Of a stretch of DNA of 64,000 nucleotides, positions 1-12,090 are shown in pieces. The DNA comes from Lottia gigantea. Taxonomy: Eukaryota > Mollusca > Gastropoda > Lottiidae. The notes beneath the pieces are model-generated. The model was not told the origin of the DNA, did no database searches, and was given only the letters and a program-made list of their open reading frames with translations. The stretch is from positions 1,373,673 to 1,437,672 of the forward strand of contig NW_008709663.1 in the NCBI RefSeq assembly GCF_000327385.1, in the 5' to 3' direction. The position numbers and the translations under genes were made by a program. Positions within the stretch are counted from its first letter, which is position 1. Every line of letters starts with the position of its first letter.

Positions 1-89
1 ATCTTGTAAAAATTACCGACTCGTTCACATTTTGTTTCATCCTTGTCCCCTCCTCTCATCTTCACAATGCCAAGCTATTATTCGTCTTA

Positions 90-400
90 TAACGTGACTC
101 TTATAATCACTCTTCCTGTAATTTAGAAGTTGTTAATGCAGCAATTTGGTTAGATCGTACGTTACCTAATACAGCCAATCGGAGCTCATTACAGAAAGTC
201 TGTAAGCAATAAACCATAATGTTTACACCCTTTCTGTAAAAAGCTCTCATTATGAATATTCGTTGGCGGACAATCCAATCAAATTGTGGCATTCCGTGAT
301 ACAAGAATAGTGGCTATTAGAGTCAAGGTATCAGACGAAGTTAGTAATAGCTTGACATTGTGAAGATGTCCCAACCCCAAGACCGACCTTTGTCTCTAAA
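90..400. mobile_element. Dispersed palindromic element, copy beside the O-methyltransferase exon
   Basis: AATGCAGCAATTTGGTTAGA, GCCAATCGGAGCTCATTACA, AAAGTCTGTAAGCAATAAAC and GGACAATCCAATCAAATTGT in family order, then the AGTAATAGCTTGACATTGTG word. It fills the visible part of the last O-methyltransferase intron. Open frames here are not genes. Confidence 0.55.
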
Positions 401-412
401 TATTTTTTCCAG

Positions 413-645
413 GTGGCTGTATTTTGCTATTAGAAAAATGTTTAAACGAAGATAAAACGGGACCCTATGATGCTATATTGTTGGATACTATGATGATGGT
501 GATCTGTGAGGGAAGAGAAAGAACTTTTCTAGAATACCAAATGCTTCTCCAACAGTATGGGTTCACTAACGTCATATGGAGAGAAATGCACGGACGAAAT
601 TGTCAAGATGTTATTTTGGCATTAAAACCCGAAGAAAATATATGA
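413..645 (+). CDS. Acetylserotonin O-methyltransferase-like protein, 3'-terminal exon (partial)
   Basis: Last coding exon of a SAM-dependent O-methyltransferase of the ASMT/ASMTL (Methyltransf_2) type; the rest lies left of the window. A pyrimidine tract and AG at 411-412 form the acceptor. Two bases then complete a codon, and the frame reads GGCILLLEKCLNEDKTGPY, continues through MVICEGRERTFLEY and LLQQYGF, and ends ILALKPEENI before the TGA. This is the usual C-terminal block of the family: a beta strand after the Gly-Gly turn, the 'EG.ER...EY..LL...GF' helix and a final strand. These enzymes methylate small hydroxylated substrates (N-acetylserotonin in vertebrates); the substrate here cannot be told because the SAM-binding part is missing. 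A possible poly(A) signal AATAAA lies at 1242-1247. The gene is convergent with the temptin/monooxygenase gene. Decayed copies of the last ~65 bp follow the stop. Confidence 0.8.
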
Positions 646-1000
646 AATTAAAAAAACCCAAGGTCCTTTGTGTAGAGAAATGCACGGACAAAACTGTCAA
701 TACGTTGTTTGGGCATTTATACCTGAAGTAAATATATCAATTTAAAATCCCTTAAGTTCTTTGAGGAGTGAAATGCACGGACGAAATTGCCAAGACGTTA
801 TTTTAGGTTTTCACTCATAAACTAATGAAATGTGAAGCCATTAAGTTCCATGTATCATTTAATGCAGAGAAATCCATGGACAGTATGATAAGAAGTTATT
901 GAATGAATTTCCCTTAAAGAAAATTTGGACGTTTGAATTTGTTAGTATTTCAGTATCGTTTTGTGGAGAGAAACGTACGGACATGATTGTGATTAAAATA
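646..1000 (+). repeat. Decayed tandem copies of the O-methyltransferase C-terminal coding tail
   Basis: The stretch encoding 'WREMHGRNCQDVILALKPEE' (about 576-640) recurs downstream: a near copy at about 673-742, another at about 766-815, and poorer ones near 865-905 and 960-990. Each starts with a GAGAAATGCACGGAC-like word and runs into a sequence like the exon's last codons. The copies carry substitutions and are not open. They lie in the 3' UTR or flank of the gene. Confidence 0.65.
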
Positions 1001-1491
1001 TAGAAAGATATGGAACTTTCAAGTCATTGAATGATTGTATTTTATCTCATTAAAGAATATCTTGATCTTTTAAAGACCACCAACCTATTTAATTCCCAAT
1101 GATCCAGCGACATACTTGTTACTTATGACTAAAGCCTGTCTTTACTAGCTGAACCGCCTACCTGTTAAACCGACGTTGTTTATCCCGAGGCTGTATTAGC
1201 GTATAGTTACGAATTGGCTTATAGAAGATACAGGTTGTCACAATAAATACCAAAAACAGACATACAAAATGACAGATAAATTTAATATTTCAAACATAAA
1301 ACATAGATATATAGATATAAATTGGATTTCTAAATTACGACAATTCGTTAGAAAAAATATACATTGTATATGATAATGTAAAATGTTTCAAAAAATATGT
1401 ATAAAATATAATAAGGCGTGGAATTACATAGACAAACGCATGTGCCTCAAATTTTGGACCTAAAATATCAAAATAAAAATCAATTTCAAAA

Positions 1492-4400
1492 TCACAAGAA
1501 TGCAGAAACGAAGGCAGAAATGAAGACGAAAATCAAACAAAGTAGAGGTTGATTGGCTGAATCCGTAACATCCGGGTTCTCTATGTTCTCCGTCACCTCC
1601 TCCTCGATATAAACAATCGGATTCTCTTTCCGACAGTCACATGACTGCATCGCGGCCACAAATCGCAGCGCCGCCACCGTATCGTTATCATTCTTCATGG
1701 TGAGGAATCGTAGTGTATGCTCAGCTAGTCCGTTCATGAAACATGAATGGTTCTCTTTCAAATCGTTGACTACAGCACGGCAACCATGTAAACAATCGCC
1801 TTGATACGTACAATGCTTCATTACCTAAAATATAATTATAAAATAAACACGTCAGTCAAAATAAACAAGGGCGTTCCCAGAAACTTTGACCTGGAAATGA
1901 AGCATTCTGAAGTAAATCTATATAGATATGTAACGGTTATTTCTGTAATAAATCTAAGGATCACCTCATCACCTCAAAAACAATTATCTCCCCTACTCCT
2001 TCTCCACACCATTCTTCCAAAAATGCTCACTTTTGCACAACTTCTCCTTTTATCCATTTTGCAGGTAAAGGGGCGCCCATTACGTTAGTCCCTATTTTAT
2101 ACCACTCACAATCCAAATACGCTGGTTTTTTAATGTAGATTCCCTTATTTGGAATCGATTTGAAAATCGACATACTTGACAACAAATAATAATAATTAAT
2201 ATCAATTTAGGAACTTATAATTAAACTTCAAAAGAAAAATAACTGCAATGTCATAAAGGATCTGTGACAATGTATTTGTATTCTGTAAACTTGATTTTGT
2301 AAATAGATCCCTTGCATTAATATGTCCTATAACTCAAGAGTTTGACGAGAAATCTGAATGGGTAAATAAAAGCAAGAAGCGAAGCATCTTATAAAGTTTG
2401 GTGAAATTTAGACAGACTCACTCCTTATTCACCTCTCATTTTGTCATGCCTCAAAGCGTACCTTATCAATAGTGGTTTTTGTTTCTGGATGAGTAAAATT
2501 CCACAGTGTGCCGTAGTTACATGTCCAGTCGTCTATATCACAGTAGTTGAAATTTTTATTGGTGGTACATGTAGGGTAGGCCTGGGCCATGGCATATGTG
2601 GGAAAGAAGTTGAAAATTCCAAAGCACATCTCATCAAACGTTCCCTCGCCGTATCTTGCTGTCACCTTTCTTGATAGCGACTGGTAGGTGCAGACTGTTT
2701 CGATCTCATCTCCAGGTTTCACTTCTATTGGTGGGTCATAACTGGAATAAATCGAAATATTTCTTTATTTTCTCATATTTAAATATATTTTACTTGGTAT
2801 TTCTAATTAAATTGTGATATTTCACTTGGTATTTCTAATTAAATTGTGATATTTCACTTGGTATTTCTAATTAAATTGTGATATTTCACTTGGTATTTCT
2901 AATTAAATTGTGATATTTCACCTGGTATTTCTAATTAAATTGTGATATTTCACTTGGTATTTCTAATTAATTTGTGATATTTCACCTGGTATTTCTAATT
3001 GAATTGTGATATTTCACTTCGTGTTTCTAATTGAATTGTGATATTTCACTTGGTATTTCTAATTAAATTGTGATATTTCACTTGGTATTTCTAATTAAAT
3101 TGTGATATTTCACTTGGTATTTCTAATTAAATTGTGATATTTCACTTGGTATTTCTAATTAAATTGTGATAATATTTCACTTGGTATTTCTAATTGAATT
3201 GTGATATTTCACTTGGTATTTCTAATTAAATTGTGATAATATTTCACTTGGTATTTCTAATTAAATTGTGATATTTCACTTGGTATTTCTAATTAAATTG
3301 TGATATTTCACTTGGTATTTCTAATTAAATTGTGATATTTCACTTCGTATTTCTAATTAAATTGTGATATTTCACCTGGTATTTCTAATTGAATTGTGAT
3401 ATTTCACTTGGTATTTCTAATTAAATTGTGATATTTCACTTGGTATTTCTAATTAAATTGTGATATTTCACTTGGTATTTCTAATTAAATTGTGATAATA
3501 TTTCACTTGGTATTTCTAATTAAATTGTGATATTTCACTTGGTATTTCTAATTAAATTGTGATATTTCACTTGGTATTTCTAATTAAATTGTGATATTTC
3601 ACTTGGTATTTCTAATTAAATTGTGATATTTCACTTGGTATTTCTAATTAAATTGTGATATTTCACCTGGTATTTCTAATTAAATTGTGATATTTCACTT
3701 GGTATTTCTAATTAAATTGTGATATTTCACCTGGTATTTCTAATTGAATTGTGATATTTCACTTGGTATTTCTAATTAAATTGTGATATTTCACTTGGTA
3801 TTTCTAATTGAATTGTGATATTTCACTTCGTGTTTCTAATTAAATTGTGATAATATTTCACTTGGCACAGCAACTCTAATCTAACTTATAAGCTATAAGC
3901 CTCCGAATGATAGGCCACGCCTTAAAAGTAATAGTCCACGCTTATAAATGATAACTTACGTATTTAAAATAGGTGTATCGTAACTGTAGTGTTTTTCATC
4001 GGTCAACATGAGTTCTGAACCATCCTGTCTCTTTAGTTTCACATATTCAGCCACACCTGTAACACATTGTGATAAAAAACATGACCGTCGATCTGGGTCG
4101 ATTCTTGACTCGCAAGCTGAGTTCTGGAGGTCTAGGTTTCAATATGCGGACATGAAAGTTCGGAGCTTCCTATCATTCAAGGTATAAGCGAAATAGGGAA
4201 ATGACACCCCTTGCTGTTTGGTTCCTTGATTGATCTTGATAATTGGAAATTGAAAATGAATGGGTTTATGGCGCTGTCCTGGCAAAATTTCTCTCATTAG
4301 GTGCAGACAGAGTTCACACATTGCCTGGCGTTGTCTGGTTTCATACGCACAATTCCATTCCGGTGCCGTTTGGTAAATTAACCTCTTCATGCTAAGTGAC

Positions 4401-7159
4401 CTGGTGAGAATCCGAAAGACAATAATAATAATTACCGAGATAGTGCATGTGGTTTAATCCAGAGGTTAGAAAGATGGACTGGTTCATCTGTTTCCTGGTA
4501 CAATATCCAGAACATGTTGACTGTTGAACAACTCTAGGGGACAGGGGAGGGATCTCTAAATACAACTGTCCTGTAGACCATGTTCCAGAGTCGTATTTCC
4601 TTAATTTCTTGGTGAAATAGAGCGTCATGCCGGATGCATCCCACAGATCGGATCGCTCTTCAGGGTTGGTCCAATGGAACTGAAATGAAACAATGATTTT
4701 ACAAAAGATCATAGACCTAAACATCTGCCTCTATTCCTGCCTCTGATAGCTATGTTGAAAGCTGGTGTAGATAACTGCCAAAATCAGAAGCTGGAATACG
4801 TTGATCCGTAATCGATATGTTCACTGAGTTCTTTTCTTACCGCCCCTTCCGAAAGTAAGTGTTCTGATGAGGAATGTGTATCTAAAACGCGTATCGCTAT
4901 TGTCAATAAGGCTTGACATGGATCTGATGTATTATCCGGAGAGTTGGCATAAAACTCCAATAGTAGTTTATATTGTACAGAATTGTCCACTGTTGTATTT
5001 TTATCTGTTTAAAGAAATACCAGGCATCACCTAACTTTTAAAATATACCATTGGATTAAAACATTTCTTACTTGTAGTACACCTCTTTTCATTCCCTTGG
5101 TACCAATTCTGATCCCCGACTCTCTGTACAAACACTCTCCGGGCAGCCCCAGGGTCCATAGCCCAATTGTTGTGGAACAACCAGTCAGCCCCATCAAACA
5201 TTCGGTTGGTTCTGTTATTTCAGCAGCTGAAACAAAGGACAGATGTAAAATCAGCTCTACTATAATAGCGTAATATTGTGGTCTGAAATAGTTCTATCTA
5301 AACACGACTTATTTCCCTTGAAGTCAAATAGGTTTCTTCATATAACTATGGTTTAGAATTAAGCTCCGCTATAATAGTGTCCCAAATAGTGGTCTGAAAT
5401 AGTTCTATCTAAACACGACTTATTTCCCTTGAAGTCAAATCGGATTCCATATCGAACTCTATGGTTTACTAAAAATAGTGTCCTATTGTGGTCTGAAATA
5501 GTCCCTTCTTAACACGACTTATTCCCCTTGTAAGAATCAATTAGAGTTGTCTGATTACTCATTAAGGCCCTGATAAAAGCAAGACGAAAAACTATGGTTT
5601 CAAAATTAACAAATCGACTTACCCTCAGAAGTACAGGCTATCAAAGCGATATGATGCATAACTCTGGTTTCATTGATAATAGGTTTAGTCGCGATCATAT
5701 GATAGTCACCATCACTAGGGAGATCGAATCCCATACACATATAGCTTGTAGCTTTTGCTGGAACGTTGGTCCAAGGAAATCGCAATTCTTTCGTAAATAC
5801 ATCTGTAATAAACGTTATCGTAGACTTAGAATGGACTTTTAAACTCTCTATGTTGGCTTCTGCTGTCCAAGACCGTAGCCAGATTTGATTGTTCGGAGGG
5901 CAAGTAGCCTAATAGGCTACATCCGAAGGGGCAATAGTGTATAGGATAGAATTGGTCGGTCGTCAACTTATTTTAAGAGGGTGTGGGGAGGGGGGAATGG
6001 GGGGGGGGGGGGGGGGGGGGCNNNNNNNNNNNNNNNNNNNNNNNNNNNNNNNNNNNNNNNNNNNNNNNNNNNNNNNNNNNNNNNNNNNNNNNNNNNNNNN
6101 NNNNNNNNNNNNNNNNNNNNNNNNNNNNNNNNNNNNNNNNNNNCCATTTTTCGAAGGGGCATTCGAGGACTAGGACTGATACCTTTTATATCAACCCTCG
6201 TAATATGATTTGAAGGAACTAGAATTCAATCAACCTAGGCCTACCTTCTTCCTCGATAGCGGGGCATTTAAACTCGTCTGACTCACAAGACACCCAGTCG
6301 TTTTTATTCTGACACTGTGTGCTACCCCAGGGCTCACACACTCCAGGGTGGGTGATTCCTGTCACTTCGTCTGGGACCGTTCCAGGCTTCCACGTACAAT
6401 TGGGATCTCCTAATTCTTGTCCATTAGATTTTCCGTCTCCGTCGGAATCCATATTACAGAGAGATGTAGTCCACTGAAAATAGAGAAATTAATACTTGTT
6501 TCCTGTTAATCTAAGGCAAGGTTAATTGAAAAGTTACTATGATGAAGGCACTGACAGACACAGAGTTAAAGGGATTTTTAGGGGGTTTTTTTTATATGTA
6601 TAGGGAACAGTGATAGCTTCAATTTGCACCATTCCAATTCTCAATTAGCGTCCCTTCTGTACATTTGGGACCAATTCGGTGCAATAAGAACTCAGATGAA
6701 TGAAATTCACGTCAGCTATCTTTTCTTGGTCAAAATGAGAGTAAGCCATTCAAAATAGATAACTAGTCTTTGTCTAGTAGTAATTAAAATTTCGATGACA
6801 GACTTCTGCAATCAATTAAAACATGTTCACAACTTGCAGTCTGATTGATCAGAGTAGGCAAATTGCAAGGTTACATTTATTGAATGACCTTTCTGGTCGT
6901 TAGATCAATGGTGGTGGAATGGTAATATCACTCACCTTTTTACCAGCACTGTTGAAATCTTTGCCGAACTGATTTCTGGCCCCGCCTCCTGCTTGGTTAA
7001 TATGACCCACCCCTTTCCATACAAAGTTTGGTTTACAGGGGTGAGGTATGTAGTCACCATTCGGGATCTGCTTTTGGAAATGGAGGTAGGCGTCAGTTAC
7101 CAACCAAAAAGCCGCCAGGACTACCAGACCATGAAGCACTGCAAACTTCATGTTTTATT
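1492..7159 (-). CDS. Temptin-copper type II monooxygenase fusion protein, secreted and probably GPI-anchored (8 coding exons)
   Basis: Coding exons, in gene order: 6936-7159 (ATG at 7151, 8 bases of 5' UTR after an acceptor), 6245-6473, 5623-5802, 5072-5226, 4436-4679, 3960-4056, 2462-2741, 1492-1824. All junctions are GT-AG, phases agree, and the product is 577 residues. Residues 1-21 are a signal peptide (MKFAVLHGLVVLAAFWLVTDA). Residues 22 to ~140 are a temptin domain (HFQKQIPNG, PHPC, GVGH, DSDGDGKSNGQELGDPNC, THPGVCEPWGS). Residues ~150-430 resemble the two copper domains of dopamine beta-hydroxylase/PHM: MHHIAL (CuA His pair, near 199), VLQFHW (third CuA His, near 263), HMHYLG (CuB His-x-His, near 337) and FDEMCFG (CuB Met, near 409). 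Residues 467-577 are a Cys-containing tail ending in ~20 hydrophobic residues, like a GPI signal. It may hydroxylate an extracellular substrate; the substrate is unknown. The first non-coding exon upstream was not found. Confidence 0.85.
2791..3865. repeat. 32-bp minisatellite array, about 33 copies, in a temptin/monooxygenase intron
   Basis: The unit is about 32 bp with core ATTTCACTTGGTATTTCTAA and is very AT-rich. Variants include CACCTGG for CACTTGG, AATTGAATTG for AATTAAATTG, and an occasional 4-base AATA insertion. Copies are very similar, which suggests recent expansion. It fills most of the intron between coding exons 6 and 7. Confidence 0.95.
5240..5540. repeat. Three imperfect ~108-bp tandem copies in an intron
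   Basis: The word GTGGTCTGAAATAGTTCTATC followed by AACACGACTTATTTCCCTTG-like sequence recurs at about 5278, 5390 and 5488. The copies lie beside coding exon 4 of the temptin/monooxygenase gene, in the intron between exons 3 and 4. Confidence 0.8.
6000..6143. other. G homopolymer followed by an assembly gap (N at 6022-6143)
   Basis: A run of about 20 G is followed by 122 N. The gap falls in the intron between coding exons 2 and 3 of the temptin/monooxygenase gene. The reading frame joins cleanly across that intron, so no coding sequence appears to be lost. Confidence 0.95.
6562..6670. mobile_element. Half copy of the AGGGATT-type TTAA-flanked MITE
   Basis: It starts TTAAAGGGATTTTTAGGGGG and continues with the family's GGGAACAGTGATAGCTTCAATTTGC region, but the second arm is missing. 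Compare the full copy at 27226-27483. Confidence 0.55.
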
Positions 7160-7256
7160 CTGAAATACAAAGGGATTATTTAGAAACGTTGTATACATAT
7201 AAACCTCTAGAATAGTACACCATTCATAAACTAATAATGGAAATGTAAACCAAGGA

Positions 7257-7890
7257 GTAGTATACAATATAAACTGATGGTGACAATGTAAATTGTTGAA
7301 ACGTTGTGTACAAATAAACCGAGGAGCAGTATACTATATAAACTGATGGTGACAATGTAAATTGTTGAAACGTTGTGTACAAATAAACCGAGGAGTAGTA
7401 TACAATATAAACTGATGGTAACAATGTAAATTGTTGAAACGTTGTGTACAAGAAAACCCAGAAGTAGTATATCACATAAACTGATGATGACAATGTAAAT
7501 TGTTGAAACATTGTGTACAATAAAACTCAGAAGTAGTATACCATATAAACTGATGATGACAATGTAAATTGTTGAAACGTTGTGTACAATGAAACGCAGA
7601 AGTAGTATACCATATAAACTGATGGTGACAATGTAAATTGTTGAAACGTTGTGTACAAGAAAACCCAGAAGTAGTATATTATATAAACTGACGACGGCAA
7701 TGTAAATTGTTGAAACGTTGTGTACAATAAAACCCAAGAGTAGTATATCATATAAACTGACGATGGCAATGTAAATTGTTGAAACATTGTTTCAAATCCA
7801 GAAGTAGTATATCACACAAACTGATGATGATAATGTAAATTGTTGAAACGTTGTGTACAATAAAACGCAGGAGTGGTATATCATATAAAC
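7257..7890. repeat. 69-bp tandem array, about 9 copies, upstream of the temptin/monooxygenase coding start
   Basis: Unit of 69 bp (GTAGTATACAATATAAACTG ... AATTGTTGAAACGTTGTGTA). Because 69 is a multiple of three, several minus-strand frames stay open for up to ~168 codons, but these translate into simple repeats and have no gene-like features. The array begins about 100 bp upstream of the first coding exon, so it lies in the 5' UTR intron or promoter. Confidence 0.9.
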
Positions 7891-10287
7891 TGATTTAATA
7901 CAATTTTAAATTGTTTATAATATAGGCTACGATACACCCAAAAGTACTAAACAATAAAGCCCAATTGTAGCGATGTAATTTGCTGCCTTTCGAGGCAAAG
8001 GTAGAAATCAGCCAACTGGAACCGTACTTTATTTTAATTTTTAGAATTATATCTCATTAAGCACTGAGTCAACCTCTCGAACGACAGTGTAATTTGATGA
8101 AACGCTGTGTTCAATATTATGAAATATTCATATCAATTAATAAAAGACTAAATTTGACATGAAGATTTCATCAGACAACTTGACATAAGTTTATTTAATT
8201 TTCATTAAGCAATAATACTCCGGCCAACTCCTTAATGCAGTAAAACAATATTGTAATTTAGTGATTAAGTTTATTATACCCCAACCAACCTCTCAGAACG
8301 ACAGTGTAATCTAGTGAAACGTTGTCCTAAATTAAGCAATACGTACAGTAAATTTGTTATTTTATACAAGAGTTAATTTGACAAGTAGACATCATCAGAC
8401 AACTTGTCTCCTCTACTATCATAAGTTTACTTAGTTCTCATTAAGCAATAATACCCTAACCAACCCTCAAAGCAGAACGACAGTGAATAGAATTAAATAT
8501 TTCCCATAGATATAAGTCCGTTATTAGTCAATAGTACTATAGCCCGTACAGTCCCATATTCTACTTTTCATAGTAAAGCAAACAAGCTGTCAAGTGTGAA
8601 TACACAGAGGTCAATTTCTATTCAGTCTTTTCCAAATAAACAGAATGACGAAGGTATTAATACATGACCTTGCTCTACATCTTTCCTTATTATTTCAAAA
8701 TAATCCTAGAAAATCGATACAAAATATGGAATTTAGTGACATTTTACTATTTTATTTTAACAACGGATAACGAAGACCTTTAAGACAGTTCTTGCATATG
8801 CCCATTTTGTTTGTTTAAACTTGTTCGAAAATATCGATTCCTTATTTGAATCTGTTAGAAATGTAAAGGAGTTGGATATCAGTCCATAGTCATTTGTTTC
8901 AATACGGAATAGCGAAGGTTGTAAAAGACAACCCTGGCATATACAGTTGATATGATGACTGTGATGATGATATGTTTGGTAAAAATCGATTTGAAGCTTG
9001 GATCTGTGAAAAATACAAAGGCCACATGGGTGATAGTAATTTACATGTACATGTATAATAAAAAAAGATGGCTCAAAAAGAGATCCCTAACACATGCCCT
9101 TTTTTGTCAATTACAACAATTGGAAAGATCTCTCCAACATTTCAAATGATACCATATTGATAACTAGTTAAATAGTCATATATATAAATATTAAATCTAA
9201 ACTACCCCAAAAGGCAACCCTGGCCTATACCCTCCCAGCTTTATTAATCTCAGATCATGAAAATTTACTTCAAATTAGTAATATAAAATATCGAACCTGG
9301 CGGTCACCCTTTTTTACTTGGCTCTTTTCATAATGTAGGTCAAAATGACATCGTCAGAAATTCATGCAGCCAAAGTTTTTAAGGCAAAAATCTCATAACT
9401 AGGTTAGAAAATCAGGCAATCACANGATAATCCCCCCCCCCCCCCCCCTTTAGGACGTTAACCTGGCCTCCGCCTCTGTCTGGGACACAAAAAACGCTGC
9501 TACCAGTGTCCCTTTATTTCGATACCGATCTTAATAGGATGTAGATGAAAACTTGGGGATTTCATAAATTTTAAACATAAATATTGAAATCTAGTGGTCC
9601 AATGTGCAATCCCAACTTATCCTCTATCAACGGAAAAATTTAATAAAAATTCGTACAAGCTGGACAAGTCCCTGAATCAAAATATCATCCAAAGAATGGC
9701 AAAATAGACAGTAAAGGTTGCATAGTAGAGGACTGTGAATAGAGAAGTACCATCAAGTGTTTCGGAAAGAGTAAGCATGGCCTGCTTCATATTGATATCA
9801 AATACTCTTATTTTAATATTTCGAAAAGCCAAATCTTCAATTAAAAAAATGAGTCCTTTTTTTTTGCAAAATAAAAAAAAGTTGGAGAAATCGAATACAA
9901 ATATTTTAATTACAGTAATTTGTAAAATATAGTTAGAGAAAAAATTTACAAGTTGAATAAACTCTAATTCGTCTGCATACAAACAGAAAAGAAGAGTGAA
10001 AAAAGGTTAAAAGTTCTGGCCTACCTGTACAGTGTATTAATATTAATATTTCGAATATAGAAATTATGCCAAGGATAAAAAGTGCTCTTGAATTTATACT
10101 CGAGGTGTATTTACATTCCGAAGATCATTGTTGATCCATATACAGTATAATCTATTTATAGAAAATGACAGCTCGTCACAAGGCAGGTAACGCTTGACTT
10201 ACTTTCATCAGTTTTTTTTTCACCCAAAAATAAATATTTCTCTTGTTAAAGTAGGATGGTCTGCAATCAAATACATAGTCACTATTA

Positions 10288-10507
10288 TTAAAATTAGACC
10301 AAACTTTCGTACCGTTTTTTTTATTTCTAATTTTTAATATAGCCACTGCAGTGTCTAATGCTTCTCAGAATACACCTTCGTTCGCGTCACCAAATCCCAG
10401 CGTTGAAGAGGGAAAGATTTTGATTGGCTGGTGGTGTCGCCTTACTGAAGTGGCTAAATCAAAAAAAAAAAAAAAAAAAACGGAACGATAGTTTGGTCTA
10501 ATTTTAA
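10288..10507. mobile_element. MITE-like element with ~18-bp terminal inverted repeats
   Basis: The left end TTAAAATTAGACCAAACT is matched by the inverted right end AGTTTGGTCTAATTTTAA. Inner inverted stretches around AGCCACTGCAGT and ACTGAAGTGGCT continue the pairing, so the whole ~220 bp could fold into a hairpin. Related sequence (a GTGGTCTAATTT end and AGCCACTT/AAGTGGCT cores) occurs near 28498-28565 and 57020-57190. Confidence 0.65.
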
Positions 10508-11388
10508 TGATTTAAGGGTCAGATTTTCTAATTAGTTGAACAAATTTTAACCGACGGGCTCAGTGTATCCAGAAACTCACCAAGACTGATTTTGACTTTA
10601 TTGTCAAAATAATTGTATAGATATGACTAAAATAGTTTTATATTTTCAGACCACTATCAATTGCAAAAACTACATGACATAATAAGCATTTTATTCCTTC
10701 TAAATAAGGAAATTGCCCTTTTGGTGAAACTAAATTTATGGAGCCACACTCCATCAAAACAACCAGAGATCGTCAAATTCAAAATTCAAATTATTGTGTC
10801 TAAAATAGGGCATAATGCAAGGATTTTATTTTCATAAATTTGGTGTTTTTCATGGAATCCTGTTTTGTTCTCAGCGTGTTTTTCTAAATTGAAATTCTCG
10901 ACTATCAACCATTAAGTATTTTTATTTTTCAGGGTCGTATTGATCTAGCAAGCTCTACTAGATATAATATAGGCTTTCACACGATAGACAAATATTTCCT
11001 TAGCTCAGATTTCACCCGAGCTAGACAGAAATATTCCTTATATGGATATGTTATTATGTGGGTTACCCTTCGTCACTCTAGCTAGACAGATAACTATCAC
11101 ACCCTATCACACTGTATTCTGGGACCAGCCTGCATGGTTTGGTTTTATTTCACCGTTCCTCGCAACAGCCATCCATACCCTATATAGTTGAAAATCGAAG
11201 TATAAATAAGCCACATACTAACGATCCAACCCGCAAAACAAAACCCTAAATCGAAATAACATACTGGAGAAACATTAGTATCAACTAATGAACTTTTCAC
11301 AATGAGTAAGTATTTCATAATGAAAAATGGTATCAGGTGTTCAGATGCATAGCCTACGCTGCTTAATAGACTAATACGACTGCCCTGT

Positions 11389-11490
11389 CAAATATTTCCT
11401 CGTTACACACTGCATGGCGTTGCCCGTTTTCATTAACCCACTAATGTTCAGAAAAGCAGGATTTTAATTTCCATTCATTTCATTTCACAA
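11389..11490 (+). mobile_element. SINE 3' fragment
   Basis: Matches the 3' part of the SINE at 23533-23886: CACTGCATGGCGTTGCCCGT, then a CAGAAAAGCAGGA-like stretch and the TCCATTCATTTCATTTC tail. Confidence 0.65.
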
Positions 11491-11879
11491 GGTCTTTATA
11501 GGCCAGTGGAAAATTTCGGTGTTAGTCACAAGACAGGTCAAGGTTGACTAGCTTTCGTCATGTTTGACTCTAGACAGATACTATGTCCTTATAAGGATAT
11601 TTTAATAAAATATCGAGCATGCTCTACCACTCTACACTATCCTTGAGATTCACCCCTAGACAGCTTAGACATATATCATGCCCTTATTTGGCAGTTTGAT
11701 TTCATGTCAGTGGCGGCTACAATGGCTTAAATCCTACATGTTATGCAATTTGAAAAAATATTCTATAACTTTTTTACATTTTTACGATGAAAAGGCATAT
11801 CTCACGAAAAAAATTTCGATTGTGGGCCTCGGGGCCGCTGGGACCGAACTTTAATTTGTCATCTATCAACCAACCAACC

Positions 11880-12090
11880 AAGGTTTGTAATAGCTTGTGA
11901 AGATGTGTCAAAGTAGAAGACGAGGTTTGTAATAGCTTGACATTGTGAAGATGTGCCAAGGTATAAGACGAGGTTTGTAATAGCTTGACATTGTAAAGAT
12001 GTGTCAAGGTATTAGACGAGGTTTGTAATAGCTTGACATTGTGAAGATGTGCCAAGGTATAAGACGAGGTTTGTAATAGCTCGACATTGT
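11880..12090. repeat. 48-bp tandem array, 4-5 copies
   Basis: The unit contains TTTGTAATAGCTTGACATTG and GAAGATGTGCCAAGGTA. The same words occur singly or a few times at 340-370, 30950-31170 and (inverted) 42870-42910, so the array grew from a piece of a dispersed element. Confidence 0.85.

Larger units (their letters stand above)
7900..11880. other. Gene-free interval with degenerate repeats
   Basis: No exon-like open frame with splice signals was seen. The stretch 8050-8470 contains two similar ~240-bp blocks sharing AACGACAGTGTAAT and ATCATCAGACAACTTG. A single N at 9425 is followed by a C run. The words at 9735-9790 and 9370-9420 recur elsewhere in the window (see the entries at 32925-33110 and 14735-14790). 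The rest is AT-rich with nothing recognisable apart from the elements listed separately. Confidence 0.6.

Noticed and set aside
4139-4390. 83-codon minus-strand frame between monooxygenase exons 5 and 6
   Set aside because: It contains weak SINE-like words and exons 5 and 6 join in phase without it.
5594-5842. 82-codon plus-strand frame
   Set aside because: Antisense shadow of exon 3 of the temptin/monooxygenase gene.
7224-7787. Minus-strand open frames of 86-168 codons
   Set aside because: They are translations of the 69-bp array, open because the period is a multiple of three.
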